This document shows positions 51,085 through 59,554 of a stretch of 64,000 nt of DNA, in pieces. Origin of the DNA: Candidatus Bathyarchaeota archaeon (lineage in GTDB: Archaea; Thermoproteota; Bathyarchaeia; Bathyarchaeales; Bathyarchaeaceae); NCBI GenBank assembly GCA_029883255.1, contig JAOUJL010000001.1, positions 1 to 64,000 on the forward strand, read 5' to 3'. The notes beneath the pieces are model-generated. The model saw only the letters and a list, made by a program, of their open reading frames with translations. It had not been told where the DNA came from and did no database searches. The first letter of the stretch is position 1; each line of letters starts with the position of its first letter. A program made the position numbers and the translations under genes.

Positions 51085-52515
51085 CTAGGTAATGCTGCGG
51101 ATGCTTTCTCTGATTTCTCCTATTCGGGTCAAGTTGTTGGCTAAAAGTTGCGTTCGGTACGTACTTTTTAATGTCCTGGCTAGTTGTTTTAGTATAAAGC
51201 TTGGTCGACGGACAAAATCATAAAAGGCTTGGTGAATCATTCTTTTGATTTCGTTGAGTGGTACTGCGGTGGGACATATCTCAGAGACTGTGATGCCTGT
51301 CTCCCAATGTTCTTCTGTGTTTAGAAGCTCCTTCATCTTAAATTCATTCCATATGTCCGTTCCAGGGTAAATACCCAATACGTTAAACTGTGGAAAATCT
51401 ATCGGAATTTTTTTTGCAAATTCGATTGTGTTCTGAATTTCTTCTTTCGTTTCATCTGGTGCCCCTACAATAAAAGATCCAACTATCACGTCTATTCCAG
51501 CTTTTCTGGCCGTTCTTACAGCATTTTCAGACTGCTTTGGTGTGGTTTGTTTGTTGTAGTAGTTCAGAATCCTTTGATTGGCGCTTTCGATGCCGAAGTA
51601 AAGGACCTTGCAGCCTGCCTTTGCAATTTCCCGCAGCATTTCATAGGAACAGTTGTCAACTCTCCCTTCGCAAATCCATTCCATACTTATTTTTTCCTTT
51701 CTCATACTTCTGCAAAGCTTGATCACTCTCTTCTTGTTCAGCGTAAAACTGTCGTCAACAAAGATAAACTGTTTATATCCTTCACTAGCGAGAAAATGCA
51801 GTTCTTCCAGAGTGTTTTCGACGGATCTTGGCCTCCATCTGCTACGAGCAAACTGAGTGCAACTGCAAAAGCGACATCTGTAAACGCATCCACGTGAAGA
51901 GACAATGCTGGTGAACTTCTTTGGAGCGACATTTGCTCCAGCAATCACAGAATGATAATCTACGTCAATCAACTTGCGATCTGGGAAGGGGAGGCAATCC
52001 AGATCCTTTATCAAGGGGCGAGCGGGAGTTGAAATAATGCTTTTTTTGTTTCTGAAAGTGATTCCTTGAACTTTTTTCAGCTTGCCTTTGTTCCGCAGGC
52101 AACCGACAAGGTCGATCACTGTGCCTTCTCCTTCCCCTCGAACTGTGATGTCAACGGAAAAGTATTTTCTGAGAATTCGTTCAGAATTGAATGTTGCGTA
52201 ATGGTTGCCTAAAACGATGACGATGTTTGGGTTCCTCTCCTTTACATTACTACTAATCAATGCGGCTGTGCAACCTGAGGTTGAAAATGTTGAGAACCCA
52301 AGAATGTCGGGGTTTTCTTTCTCTATCCAATCAACCGTATCGTCTACTGTGAATCCTCTTGCCGGCTGGTCTAGAACAGAAACTTCCACACCTCTTTCCT
52401 CGAGCACAGAAGCCAAATATAAAATGCCCAAGGGTGGAAATGAAGCAATAGATCTTCTTGCTTCACGCTCGTCCAAGCCTTCATAGGGCCCCGCATTGAT
52501 GAAAGAAAACTTCAA
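51085..52515 (-). CDS. B12-binding-domain radical SAM protein
   Basis: The 476-residue protein has an N-terminal cobalamin-binding Rossmann domain (FPPLGILYLASVLEERGVEVSVLD; ENPDILGFSTFSTSGCTAAL). A radical SAM core follows, with SRGCVYRCRFCSC near 209-220 providing the CxxxCxxC cluster. Then come FVDDSFTLNKKRV and GIYPGTDIW motifs. Members often methylate unreactive carbons. No precursor or partner gene is adjacent, so the substrate is unknown. The start ATG lies 237 bases from the second IS element. Confidence 0.85.
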   Translation of the reverse strand: MKFSFINAGPYEGLDEREARRSIASFPPLGILYLASVLEERGVEVSVLDQPARGFTVDDTVDWIEKENPDILGFSTFSTSGCTAALISSNVKERNPNIVIVLGNHYATFNSERILRKYFSVDITVRGEGEGTVIDLVGCLRNKGKLKKVQGITFRNKKSIISTPARPLIKDLDCLPFPDRKLIDVDYHSVIAGANVAPKKFTSIVSSRGCVYRCRFCSCTQFARSRWRPRSVENTLEELHFLASEGYKQFIFVDDSFTLNKKRVIKLCRSMRKEKISMEWICEGRVDNCSYEMLREIAKAGCKVLYFGIESANQRILNYYNKQTTPKQSENAVRTARKAGIDVIVGSFIVGAPDETKEEIQNTIEFAKKIPIDFPQFNVLGIYPGTDIWNEFKMKELLNTEEHWETGITVSEICPTAVPLNEIKRMIHQAFYDFVRRPSFILKQLARTLKSTYRTQLLANNLTRIGEIRESIRSIT

Positions 52516-52751
52516 AGTTAAACCTCAATCATTCTTAGCTGTTAGTTTCAATTACATATAACAGAAGTTTAATAACCCTTACTCTGTTTCTGAGTCTCTG
52601 GGTTCTGAAAGGTTTAAACGCGCTAAAAAAACCTTGTCTTGAACGTGCGCGTTAGGTGGTCAAATATGTCCGATCCAAATCCATCCTCGTTTTCTAAATT
52701 ATGAGCTTCCATCTTTCTATAAGGCCTTGAAATTGCTTTATTTTCTAGAAA

Positions 52752-52774
52752 GCGCGCTAGCCTGTTTAGAAATT
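52752..52774. repeat. Left terminal inverted repeat of IS copy 2
   Basis: GCGCGCTAGCCTGTTTAG and five further bases are complementary to 53946-53968. Confidence 0.8.
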
Positions 52775-52944
52775 AGTTTCTGGGTCTTGTGGTTGGTGTC
52801 TTTTTGTTTTCTCTGCTCGTTTTTCTTGGTTGAAGAGATATTTCTATCTGAAAACTAGAGTTCTGAACCATCTATTGCCTTTTTCCCGGTTTCTCGTTGA
52901 TGATTAACCCTGTCTTATGCTTGTTTGACGTCTCTTCTTTCGCC

Positions 52945-53892
52945 TCATTGGGTTGTGTAGTGTTTTATGCTTCGGATGAGGCTGGGTTGACGTTGTCTAA
53001 CAGCTGTTAAAGCCACGATTAGCATGGCTGAGAAGCTTAAGCAAGCGTGTATGAAAGCTTGTTCCAGTCCTCTGACTCTCAAGTGGTTTAGGAGTAGCCA
53101 TTCTTTGGCTCTACTGAACACTCTTTCTATGCATACTCGTTTTCTGAAGAGCCTCACCAAACGCTTGACTCCGTGGACAATGAAATCACGTCCAACCTTC
53201 AGGGCGTTCTTAATCCTTGAACTCTTCCTGTAATGTATCACCGCTTCAGCACCACACTCTCTCACGGTCTTCCTAACATTTGCCGAGTTGTATTGAGCGT
53301 CAGCCAAAACAGTCTTGAAGCTTACGCCTTGAGCCTTTAGCTTCTCCAACAACGGTTTAATGAAACATTTATCGTTCCGGTTGCACGGCTCAACCATGAA
53401 TGTCATTGGCAGTTCACAGCTTGTGCAACATGCTGTATGCACTTTATAGCCAAGCATGAAACCTCTCCCACCTCGTCCAACTCTGGCTTCACAGTCACTT
53501 ATCCCAGATTTGTTGTCAAGGCTTCTCTGACTATAAGCTTTGATGGCTGTACTGTCCACCACCACCTCACCTTTAACTACATTACTGTTCACAAGCTGCT
53601 TCAACAAAACATTGAAGACTCTCTGATACCCTTCCTTTCCTAATCGATGTCTGAACTGAGTGAACAAACCATGACTAGGTGTCTTCCTTTTAAACCCACA
53701 TGCCCTAGCCATCCGCTTATTCCTCTCCAACAACAACGCAAGCCGTCGATCACTTGGAACCCGCAGCAGATGCTTCAACAATTGAGCCCTCAACATGCAA
53801 ACAGGAGGATAAGGCTTACGTCCGCGCCCAACCTTATGATAAAGAGACATCAAGAAACCGCGAATAGAACCCAAATCCAGTGAACCAAGCAC
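52945..53892 (-). CDS. Transposase, IS5-like DDE family
   Basis: This transposase of 315 residues starts from GTG 53892. The catalytic acidic residues are in VVVDSTAIKAYSQ, VLADAQYNS and RVCIERVFSRAKEWL, all intact. The frame in copy 1 opens slightly further upstream (NIKQVLGSLNLG); here the corresponding codons SIKQV precede the GTG, so the real start may be upstream. The full DDE set suggests it could still be active. Confidence 0.86.
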   Translation of the reverse strand: MLGSLDLGSIRGFLMSLYHKVGRGRKPYPPVCMLRAQLLKHLLRVPSDRRLALLLERNKRMARACGFKRKTPSHGLFTQFRHRLGKEGYQRVFNVLLKQLVNSNVVKGEVVVDSTAIKAYSQRSLDNKSGISDCEARVGRGGRGFMLGYKVHTACCTSCELPMTFMVEPCNRNDKCFIKPLLEKLKAQGVSFKTVLADAQYNSANVRKTVRECGAEAVIHYRKSSRIKNALKVGRDFIVHGVKRLVRLFRKRVCIERVFSRAKEWLLLNHLRVRGLEQAFIHACLSFSAMLIVALTAVRQRQPSLIRSIKHYTTQ

Positions 53893-53945
53893 CTGTTTAA
53901 TACTCCAAGCTTCTTCCTAACAATAAATGGCTAAACCAACAAATT

Positions 53946-53968
53946 AATTTCTAAACAGCCTAGCGCGC
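53946..53968. repeat. Right terminal inverted repeat of IS copy 2
   Basis: AATTTCTAAACAGCCTAGCG and the following CGC pair with the left end of copy 2. Confidence 0.8.
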
Positions 53969-54079
53969 ACTTTGTGTTTCATTGTATTAGCGAACGCTGG
54001 ATACAATAGTTTTAAAAAGTTCAGGGATATTCTGTGTTTTATTCTTGTCTTAGGGTAGGACAGCTATATCTTATATAGA

Positions 54080-54087
54080 CGCGCGCG
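54080..54087. repeat. GC-alternating run
   Basis: CGCGCGCG lies 40 bases before the small hydrolase gene, next to a TTATATAG box that may be its promoter. Confidence 0.5.
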
Positions 54088-54126
54088 AGAACGTGATTTG
54101 TAAGTGGGTCAAAAAGAGGGCAGAGT

Positions 54127-54726
54127 GTGCATATGCAAATAAGTTTTAAGAGCAGGGGTGAGACGTTGGTTGCGACCCTTTATGGCACATCATCTGTTGG
54201 CGTTGTTCTTTGTCCACCACACCCTTTGTATGGTGGCAGCAGAAATGACACGAGAATTGTTAGAGTTGCCAAAGAACTAGCTTCGAATGACATCTCCGCT
54301 TTATGCATAGACTATGGAAGCTATGGTGAAGGTGTCAAAGAGGTTCAGAATGTTTTGGATGCAATTATGTTCATGCGGAGAAGAGTCAGTTCCTCGGGCT
54401 TGTTAGGATACTCTGTTGGTGCAGTGGTTGCCTCCAATGCAGCTGTTCAAGCCGAGATAGATGGTTTTGTTGCCATGTCAATTCTCCGGAAAGTGAATGG
54501 AATAGAGACGGACTTGAATTTTGACTGCCCAAAACTCTTCGTTCATGGGAAACGTGACAATGTAGCCCCATACTCAGAGTTCGAAAATCTTTACCTACAA
54601 GCAAGAGGAAGAAAAGAGAAGGTCGTTCTAGACACAGACCATTTCTACATGGAAAACTATCCAACCATAATTGATCTGGCTTCCAAACATATACATAGAT
54701 TCTTTGAAGAAGCATTCAGTAAATAG
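54127..54726 (+). CDS. Alpha/beta hydrolase (dienelactone-hydrolase-like)
   Basis: The 199-residue hydrolase has VVLCPPHPLYGGSRND, the nucleophile elbow GYSVGAVVASN and a candidate acid in VHGKRDNVAPY (aspartate), with the histidine in DTDHFYM. It is a compact two-layer alpha/beta hydrolase; esterase, lactonase or peptidase activity is possible. No signal peptide is seen, so it acts in the cytoplasm. It stands alone, with the IS element upstream. Confidence 0.8.
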   Translation: MHMQISFKSRGETLVATLYGTSSVGVVLCPPHPLYGGSRNDTRIVRVAKELASNDISALCIDYGSYGEGVKEVQNVLDAIMFMRRRVSSSGLLGYSVGAVVASNAAVQAEIDGFVAMSILRKVNGIETDLNFDCPKLFVHGKRDNVAPYSEFENLYLQARGRKEKVVLDTDHFYMENYPTIIDLASKHIHRFFEEAFSK

Positions 54727-55178
54727 TCAGTTGTAAGTAACTTAGAAGAACTCCAGTACACCATACCTTTGCGCGTGCGATCAAATCATGGAAACCATCA
54801 AAAGATATGGGCCTCTACGGAAAAAACAAATGAAATAGCTTGCGCGTCATTTCTAGGTACGCAAAATCAATAGAAGATTCTTCAACAAATCATAGAAACC
54901 TAATTAGCAAATTGTTTTGGTGGGTTAATTGAAAGAAGCTTATGGACTTGATAAAAATTCTGATTTGTTCTTGGGAGAGTTCAGGCAAGCGTAAATGAGA
55001 CCTTGTTCATCGAGTTTTCAATTGAGACTTCTAGAGTGAGTGAATTAAGTCTTGCGAAGGGAAGGGGTTTGGGGAAGCCGTAGGTGTCCCTAGGAGAAGT
55101 GAAGTGAAGAAGAATAAAACTTTTATATGCAATGATAGTGTGGATATGGATAAATGAAGAGGAACTAAAGGTGCTTGG
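54727..55178. other. Intergenic region before the LSm gene
   Basis: The 452 bases contain two partial GC motifs (GCGCGTGCG at 54772 and GCGCGTC at 54843) and short unreadable frames. At its end lies a TATA-like box for the LSm gene. No gene is supported. Confidence 0.45.
55120..55129 (+). promoter_or_regulatory. TATA-like box of the LSm gene
   Basis: CTTTTATATG lies about 55 bases before ATG 55179, consistent with an archaeal promoter. Confidence 0.45.
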
Positions 55179-55415
55179 ATGGAACCTAGCAAAAAACCAT
55201 TAAACGTGCTGGTTAAACAATTAAACGCCCATATTGCAGTCCTGCTGAAGAATGGCTGCGAATACAAGGGAAAAATGGTCAAATGTGACGGGCACATGAA
55301 CATACTCTTAGAAGGAGCAACCGAATGCAGAAACGGCCAGCTGATCACCAATTATGGAAACGTCTTGTTGCGTGGAAACAACATACTCTGCATAATGTTG
55401 AATGTGCCTAGATAG
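55179..55415 (+). CDS. Archaeal Sm-like (LSm) RNA-binding protein
   Basis: The 78-residue protein has the Sm fold. Sm1 is LNAHIAVLLKNGCEYKGKMV and CDGHMNILLEGATE. Sm2 is GNVLLRGNNILCI, with the conserved RG pair. It assembles into a ring that binds U-rich RNA. It overlaps the end of the convergent RIO kinase gene by eight bases. Confidence 0.88.
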   Translation: MEPSKKPLNVLVKQLNAHIAVLLKNGCEYKGKMVKCDGHMNILLEGATECRNGQLITNYGNVLLRGNNILCIMLNVPR

Positions 55416-56304
55416 CTATTCTGCCCTTTCCTGTGACGTACGCTAAGGCTTCCTTGAGTTCAGCCTTTAGCATATTCTTACGCTTAAAGAACAGCAGAAT
55501 GTTTTTTACATCTCGTGTCAAAAGCTGTTGGGCGTTGGGATGTTTCTTCGTTACGTATTGTGGCCAATCAATTATCAGGATGTGCCTATCAGGCTTCAAG
55601 ATGACGTTGTATTCGCTTAAATCCGCGTGAATAACACCTGCTTTCAGATACGTCTTTCGGATGTTTCGTAATATTTCTTTTAGAACTTTTTTCGGCTCGG
55701 AGATTTCCTTGTATTCTGCAAGATCTGCTCCTTCAATCATTCCCATCACTATGACGTGGCGGTTCTGGCTTATTGGTTTTGGAACGGCTACGCTATGTGG
55801 AAAGACAAGTTTTAAGGCTTGAAATTCTTTTTCTGCTGCAAGTCTGGACTGGAAAAGCCAGCTAGTATGCTCAGTTGTGTAGCCTCTTTTCCGTGTGGTT
55901 TGGCGAAAACTGATTCTGCCTAGTCTGTGAAATTTTACGGCTATTCTTTCCTCTTTTGGGTTTAATGCGTCATAAACGTCTGCTTCCTTACCCACTCCTA
56001 GGGATTTTCCAAAAGCCTCGAGTATTCCTGCCTTAACGAGTGCGTTTATTGCTAGGCAGTCGTATCCCGCATAGTTTAGTGTGTATCCTACGTAGGGGCC
56101 TCGCGTTTGGCGGATGAGGTGGAACTTGTTGAGGCGACTGAGCCTAAATGTTGCTTCTTCAGAGCTGAATTTGGTGAATCTTACAATCAATTCTTTTGGA
56201 ACGAATTCATGTTTGCTCATGAGAGTCTCTATCACCTGCAATACTCTAAGGTCTTCGCTTTCCAGTTTACGAAACACTTGGACCGCAACTTCAGCCGATG
56301 ACAT
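55408..56304 (-). CDS. rio2: RIO2-type serine protein kinase
   Basis: An N-terminal winged helix (EVAVQVFRKLESEDLRVLQV onward) and the RIO kinase domain are present. The phosphate-binding segment is SLGVGKEADVYDAL with VKFHRLGRISFRQT downstream, and the catalytic loop reads GVIHADLSEYNVILK. The metal site is ILIIDWPQYV. RIO2 is needed for small-ribosomal-subunit maturation in archaea and eukaryotes. A longer frame from 56346 begins MKLLISKISYF, but ATG 56304 fits the family N-terminus. The ThiI gene lies upstream on the same strand, 47 bases from 56304. Confidence 0.9.
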   Translation of the reverse strand: MSSAEVAVQVFRKLESEDLRVLQVIETLMSKHEFVPKELIVRFTKFSSEEATFRLSRLNKFHLIRQTRGPYVGYTLNYAGYDCLAINALVKAGILEAFGKSLGVGKEADVYDALNPKEERIAVKFHRLGRISFRQTTRKRGYTTEHTSWLFQSRLAAEKEFQALKLVFPHSVAVPKPISQNRHVIVMGMIEGADLAEYKEISEPKKVLKEILRNIRKTYLKAGVIHADLSEYNVILKPDRHILIIDWPQYVTKKHPNAQQLLTRDVKNILLFFKRKNMLKAELKEALAYVTGKGRIAI

Positions 56305-56351
56305 AACATACATAAAATAGCTTATTTTGCTAATAAGAAGTTTCATTAAGC

Positions 56352-57557
56352 CTAAATTGTTACGGTTTTAGCTTCTCTAACCGATTCCTCAACCATTTCT
56401 TCTATGTCAAGCTGTTGCTCAGCCCTTTTCACAATTTCCAATCTTGCTTTAGTTGCAGGTTTTATAGGAGCTGCACTACATCCTTCAGTTTTTCTGGTTG
56501 AAATTTTAAAAGTACTGATTTTCTTTGCTAACTCTTCCGTTTCCAGTTTGTTGAAGCCTAAAAGTGGACGGTGCACCGGATATTTAGTGGCAATTTCGTT
56601 TAGAACTCTCAGGTTGTGCAGTGTTTGGCTTGCTTGTTCTCCGATGGCTTCGCCGGTTATTATGCCTTCAGCCCTCTCCGTTTCTGCGATTCGTTCAGCA
56701 ACACGATACATCATGCGTTTACATAAGATACACGTTAGCTTTCTCGGGCTTTCCGTAACAAAGGTTTCAAGGTTTCTACAATGCGGCACAATGTACACTT
56801 TTCTTGAAAAGCCAATGGACCATTCGAAGAGTTTTCTGGCGACATCCAAGGCTTTGGCTGTTGCCGATTCATCCGTGAAGGGTGCAATATCAAAGTACAT
56901 TGGAATGATGGGGCATCCGCGCTTCATTGCAAGCCAGCAAGCCACCGCCGAGTCTATCCCTCCACTCAACAAGCAGATAACTTTGGGTTGGGAACCAAGT
57001 GGAAAACCATCCACACCATGCAGAGTTTCAGCGAAGATATAAGCATACTTGTCTCTAACCTCAACATTTACAGTGAACTGTGGATTTTTCAGATGTACCT
57101 GCAAATTTCGGTTCTTGAGCTGTTCCAAAATTTGTTTTCCAACCTCTTTGCAAACATCCATGCTTGAATATTGATGTTTTCCAACTCTGTGACAGCGAAT
57201 CGCAAAACTGCTTCCATCTTTCAATATGGTGTCTGCTAATTCAATAGCTCTCTGCACGATTTCATTCATGTCCGAAGTGGTTTCTATGGCTGGAGAAGCC
57301 GAAGAAACACCGAAAACTCGCGTTAGCTTTGAAGCGATTTCTTGAGCATTTTTTGTTTTTATGTAGATTCTGCCACGTTTGTGTATGAATTTCTCGTAAG
57401 GGATGCCGTGATGTTTTAAAGCTTTCTTGATATTCTTCAACAATAGTTTCTCGTAAGCCCGTCTTGTCCATTCACCCTTAATGCCCATCTCTCCGCCAAA
57501 GCGAACGATAACTGAATCATATCTCACTTGATTTGACCAACCTACAACAGATCTCAT
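56352..57557 (-). CDS. thiI: tRNA 4-thiouridine synthetase ThiI
   Basis: A ferredoxin-like/THUMP region (ILKDGSSFAIRCHRVGKHQY) leads to the PP-loop ATP pyrophosphatase (ICLLSGGIDSAVACWLA). The C-terminal rhodanese domain of bacterial ThiI is absent, as in many archaea, so sulphur transfer probably uses another donor. EAIGEQASQTLHNL and RKTEGCSAAPIKPATK are typical archaeal ThiI motifs. It precedes the RIO2 gene on the same strand. Confidence 0.9.
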   Translation of the reverse strand: MRSVVGWSNQVRYDSVIVRFGGEMGIKGEWTRRAYEKLLLKNIKKALKHHGIPYEKFIHKRGRIYIKTKNAQEIASKLTRVFGVSSASPAIETTSDMNEIVQRAIELADTILKDGSSFAIRCHRVGKHQYSSMDVCKEVGKQILEQLKNRNLQVHLKNPQFTVNVEVRDKYAYIFAETLHGVDGFPLGSQPKVICLLSGGIDSAVACWLAMKRGCPIIPMYFDIAPFTDESATAKALDVARKLFEWSIGFSRKVYIVPHCRNLETFVTESPRKLTCILCKRMMYRVAERIAETERAEGIITGEAIGEQASQTLHNLRVLNEIATKYPVHRPLLGFNKLETEELAKKISTFKISTRKTEGCSAAPIKPATKARLEIVKRAEQQLDIEEMVEESVREAKTVTI

Positions 57558-57631
57558 AAAAGGCCCAATAAACTATTAAGATTATACTAAAAGTGTTTGC
57601 TCGTGAAAAACAAGCACAAAACAAAAATCAT

Positions 57632-58492
57632 ATGGTTACTATAAAACTGCCTATGACCCCTCAAATTGAGATAACATTGCTTGGAACGGGCGGTGGGAGA
57701 TTTGCAACAATCACTCAGAAGAGGCGTACTGCTGGAATCCACATAATCAGCGAAGATTTAAACTTTCATTTAGACCCTGGCCCTGGGGCACTGGTTTACT
57801 TGATTAGTGAAGGCTTAAACCCTCAGAAGCTTGACGCTGTTTTCGTTTCCCACTGTCACCCGGACCATTACACAGACGCTGAAGTTCTAATAGAAGCCAT
57901 GACTAAAGGCACAACCAAGAAACGCGGAGTTTTAGTCGCTTCGAGGAGCGTCTTGCATGGTAATGAGATGAGATTTGGCGCTGCGGTTTCTAAGTATCAT
58001 CAGCAAATGCCCGAACGCGTAATTGAGGCTTTACCAGACACGAATTTTCAAGTTGGCAACATCAACGTTTTGGTGACTGAAGCAAGACACACGGACCCTG
58101 ACACTGTGGGCTTCAGATTTGAAACCTCAGAATTTGGAAGTTTTGCCTATACAAGCGATACAGAATATTTTGAAGGTGTAAGCAAATACTATGGAGGCGT
58201 AAGGCTTCTCATATTATGCGTGATGAGGCCATCTGGAAAACCATGGAAAGGACACATGACAACAAACGACGCGATAAAAATCATCGAGCGAGCACACCCA
58301 GAACAAGCCGTTTTGACACATTTTGGAATGCAAATGATATTTAAAGGACCAGCAAAAGAGGCAGGACTGATTGAAGAAGAAACAGGTGTTCCAACAATTG
58401 CCGCTAGGGATGGAATACGAATAAAATTCGGAGAAACGATAAGCGTGCAAACCAGCAGGAAAGCCCAGCAAGGCTTGAACAGATTCTTCTAA
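57632..58492 (+). CDS. Metallo-beta-lactamase-fold hydrolase
   Basis: The motif SHCHPDHYTDAEVL supplies the HxHxDH zinc ligands, and later D and H residues occur in YTSDTEYF and VLTHFG. The N-terminus ITLLGTGGGRFATI resembles RNase Z and the phnP-like group. The 287-300-residue length allows several starts: 57593, 57632 and 57653. ATG 57653 (MTPQIEITLLGTGGG) places the strand at the N-terminus best. The substrate is unknown; a phosphodiester is likely. It is divergent from the ThiI gene. Confidence 0.85.
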   Translation: MVTIKLPMTPQIEITLLGTGGGRFATITQKRRTAGIHIISEDLNFHLDPGPGALVYLISEGLNPQKLDAVFVSHCHPDHYTDAEVLIEAMTKGTTKKRGVLVASRSVLHGNEMRFGAAVSKYHQQMPERVIEALPDTNFQVGNINVLVTEARHTDPDTVGFRFETSEFGSFAYTSDTEYFEGVSKYYGGVRLLILCVMRPSGKPWKGHMTTNDAIKIIERAHPEQAVLTHFGMQMIFKGPAKEAGLIEEETGVPTIAARDGIRIKFGETISVQTSRKAQQGLNRFF

Positions 58493-58542
58493 AGAATTTT
58501 AACTTGTAAGTTGTATAATATGCATGAAAGGGATGTAATGGC

Positions 58543-59217
58543 ATGCGGCTTGTGTTGCGAATAGGCGGCTCTGTTATAGCTTCACCGGTTAATCCAGCCT
58601 TAATCAATAGGTACGCAGACTTATTGAAGGATTTGAAGGAGCAGGGACACGAAGTGGCTGTTGTTGTCGGAGGTGGCGCCCTAGCAAGAGAGTTCATCAG
58701 TGTTTCAAAGGATTTAGGACTTGACGAAAGAGCTCAGGATGAAGTTGCAATTTCTGTTTCAAGGATTTTCGCTCAGCTTTTTCTCCAGAAACTCGGAGAG
58801 CTAGGCTGCAGGGCTGTTCCATTAAGGATTGAGGATGCTGTAAAATGTCTACGTGAAGGAAAAATCACAGTTATGGGCGGCTTAAAACCCGGCATGACCA
58901 CAGACACGGTCGCGGCGTTGATTGTTGAACAAGTAAATGCTGAATTGCTCATAAAAGCCACAGATCAAGAAGGCATCTACGACAAAGACCCTAGAAAACA
59001 CGTTGACGCCGTTAAACTTGAACATCTAAGTTTTGACGATCTATCCCGTGTGTTCGCTGAAGACAAGCACAAGGCTGGAATACATCAGATCCTTGATCCG
59101 GAAGCAGTTAAGATTCTTAAAGAAGAACGGGTTAGAATCATCGTTGTTAACGGGTTTAAGCCTGAGAATGTTTTGGCTGTTGCTAAGGGAGAAAAAGTTG
59201 GGACGTTAATCATGTAG
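58543..59217 (+). CDS. pyrH: Uridylate kinase (archaeal PyrH type)
   Basis: This amino-acid-kinase-fold enzyme of 224 residues has LRIGGSVIASPVNPALINRYA, AVVVGGGALAREFI and DQEGIYDKDPRK, which are the UMP-kinase signatures. It phosphorylates UMP to UDP in pyrimidine synthesis. The archaeal version lacks the N-terminal extension of bacterial PyrH. It lies 50 bases downstream of the MBL-fold gene on the same strand. A GC-alternating run begins about ten bases after its stop. Confidence 0.9.
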   Translation: MRLVLRIGGSVIASPVNPALINRYADLLKDLKEQGHEVAVVVGGGALAREFISVSKDLGLDERAQDEVAISVSRIFAQLFLQKLGELGCRAVPLRIEDAVKCLREGKITVMGGLKPGMTTDTVAALIVEQVNAELLIKATDQEGIYDKDPRKHVDAVKLEHLSFDDLSRVFAEDKHKAGIHQILDPEAVKILKEERVRIIVVNGFKPENVLAVAKGEKVGTLIM

Positions 59218-59227
59218 CGTGTGCTGT

Positions 59228-59237
59228 GCGCGCGCTA
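59228..59237. repeat. GC-alternating run
   Basis: GCGCGCGCTA begins ten bases after the UMP-kinase stop and directly precedes a small truncated frame. Confidence 0.6.
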
Positions 59238-59246
59238 ACTTTTGCA

Positions 59247-59345
59247 TTGAAGCCGGAGGAGAAGGCAGATCTTGAAGCTATCGTTAGAAGGCTGGAACCA
59301 AAAATCGAGCCAGCAGTTGGGAAGGTTAAGGAGAGAAAAAATTGA
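59247..59345 (+). pseudogene. Short remnant of a small gene
   Basis: From TTG 59247 a 32-codon frame reads LKPEEKADLEAIVRRLEP and ends KVKERKN, a highly charged helix. It starts right after a GC-alternating run, so its 5' part may have been lost there. It ends with TTGA, overlapping the next frame. I do not recognise a family. Confidence 0.4.
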
Positions 59346-59482
59346 GCAAGAAAGAGAAGATCGAGTTTGAAGAAGTTACACTTAAAATTCCTAAGCTCGT
59401 CATGGATTTTCTACGCAAACACGAGAAACGCCTGGAAGAAGGAACCGCGCGCGCGTGGCCGAGTAAGTTTAAACGTGTTTAA
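59342..59482 (+). pseudogene. Truncated small helical protein
   Basis: The frame from TTG 59342 reads LSKKEKIEFEEVTLKIPKLV, then MDFLRKHEKRLEEGT. It has the look of the N-terminus of a small archaeal DNA-binding (RHH-like) protein. It is interrupted after EEGT by GCGCGCGCG, which adds unrelated codons up to a stop. The junction coincides exactly with the GC repeat. Confidence 0.5.
59446..59456. repeat. GC-alternating run inside a broken gene
   Basis: CGCGCGCGCGT interrupts the coding sequence of the small protein after its LEEGT codons. It is among the clearest links of the motif with a gene break. Confidence 0.6.
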
Positions 59483-59554
59483 ACAACGTGGTTTTTCTAC
59501 CATGTAGCGCGGGCACATAGGTATGAAATAATTCCTTTTTTTATGTATCCATAT

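Larger units (their letters stand above)
52752..53968 (-). mobile_element. IS5-like insertion sequence, copy 2
   Basis: A 1.22-kb copy of the element at 16659-17881 has the same 23-base ends, GCGCGCTAGCCTGTTTAGAA and its complement, and one transposase gene. Divergence of about 10 percent by eye means the two copies are not from one recent burst. The flanks again read GCGCGCTAG outward from the element. Confidence 0.85.

Noticed and set aside
53024..53883. Several plus-strand frames inside the second transposase gene
   Set aside because: They are antisense shadows of the conserved DDE transposase frame.
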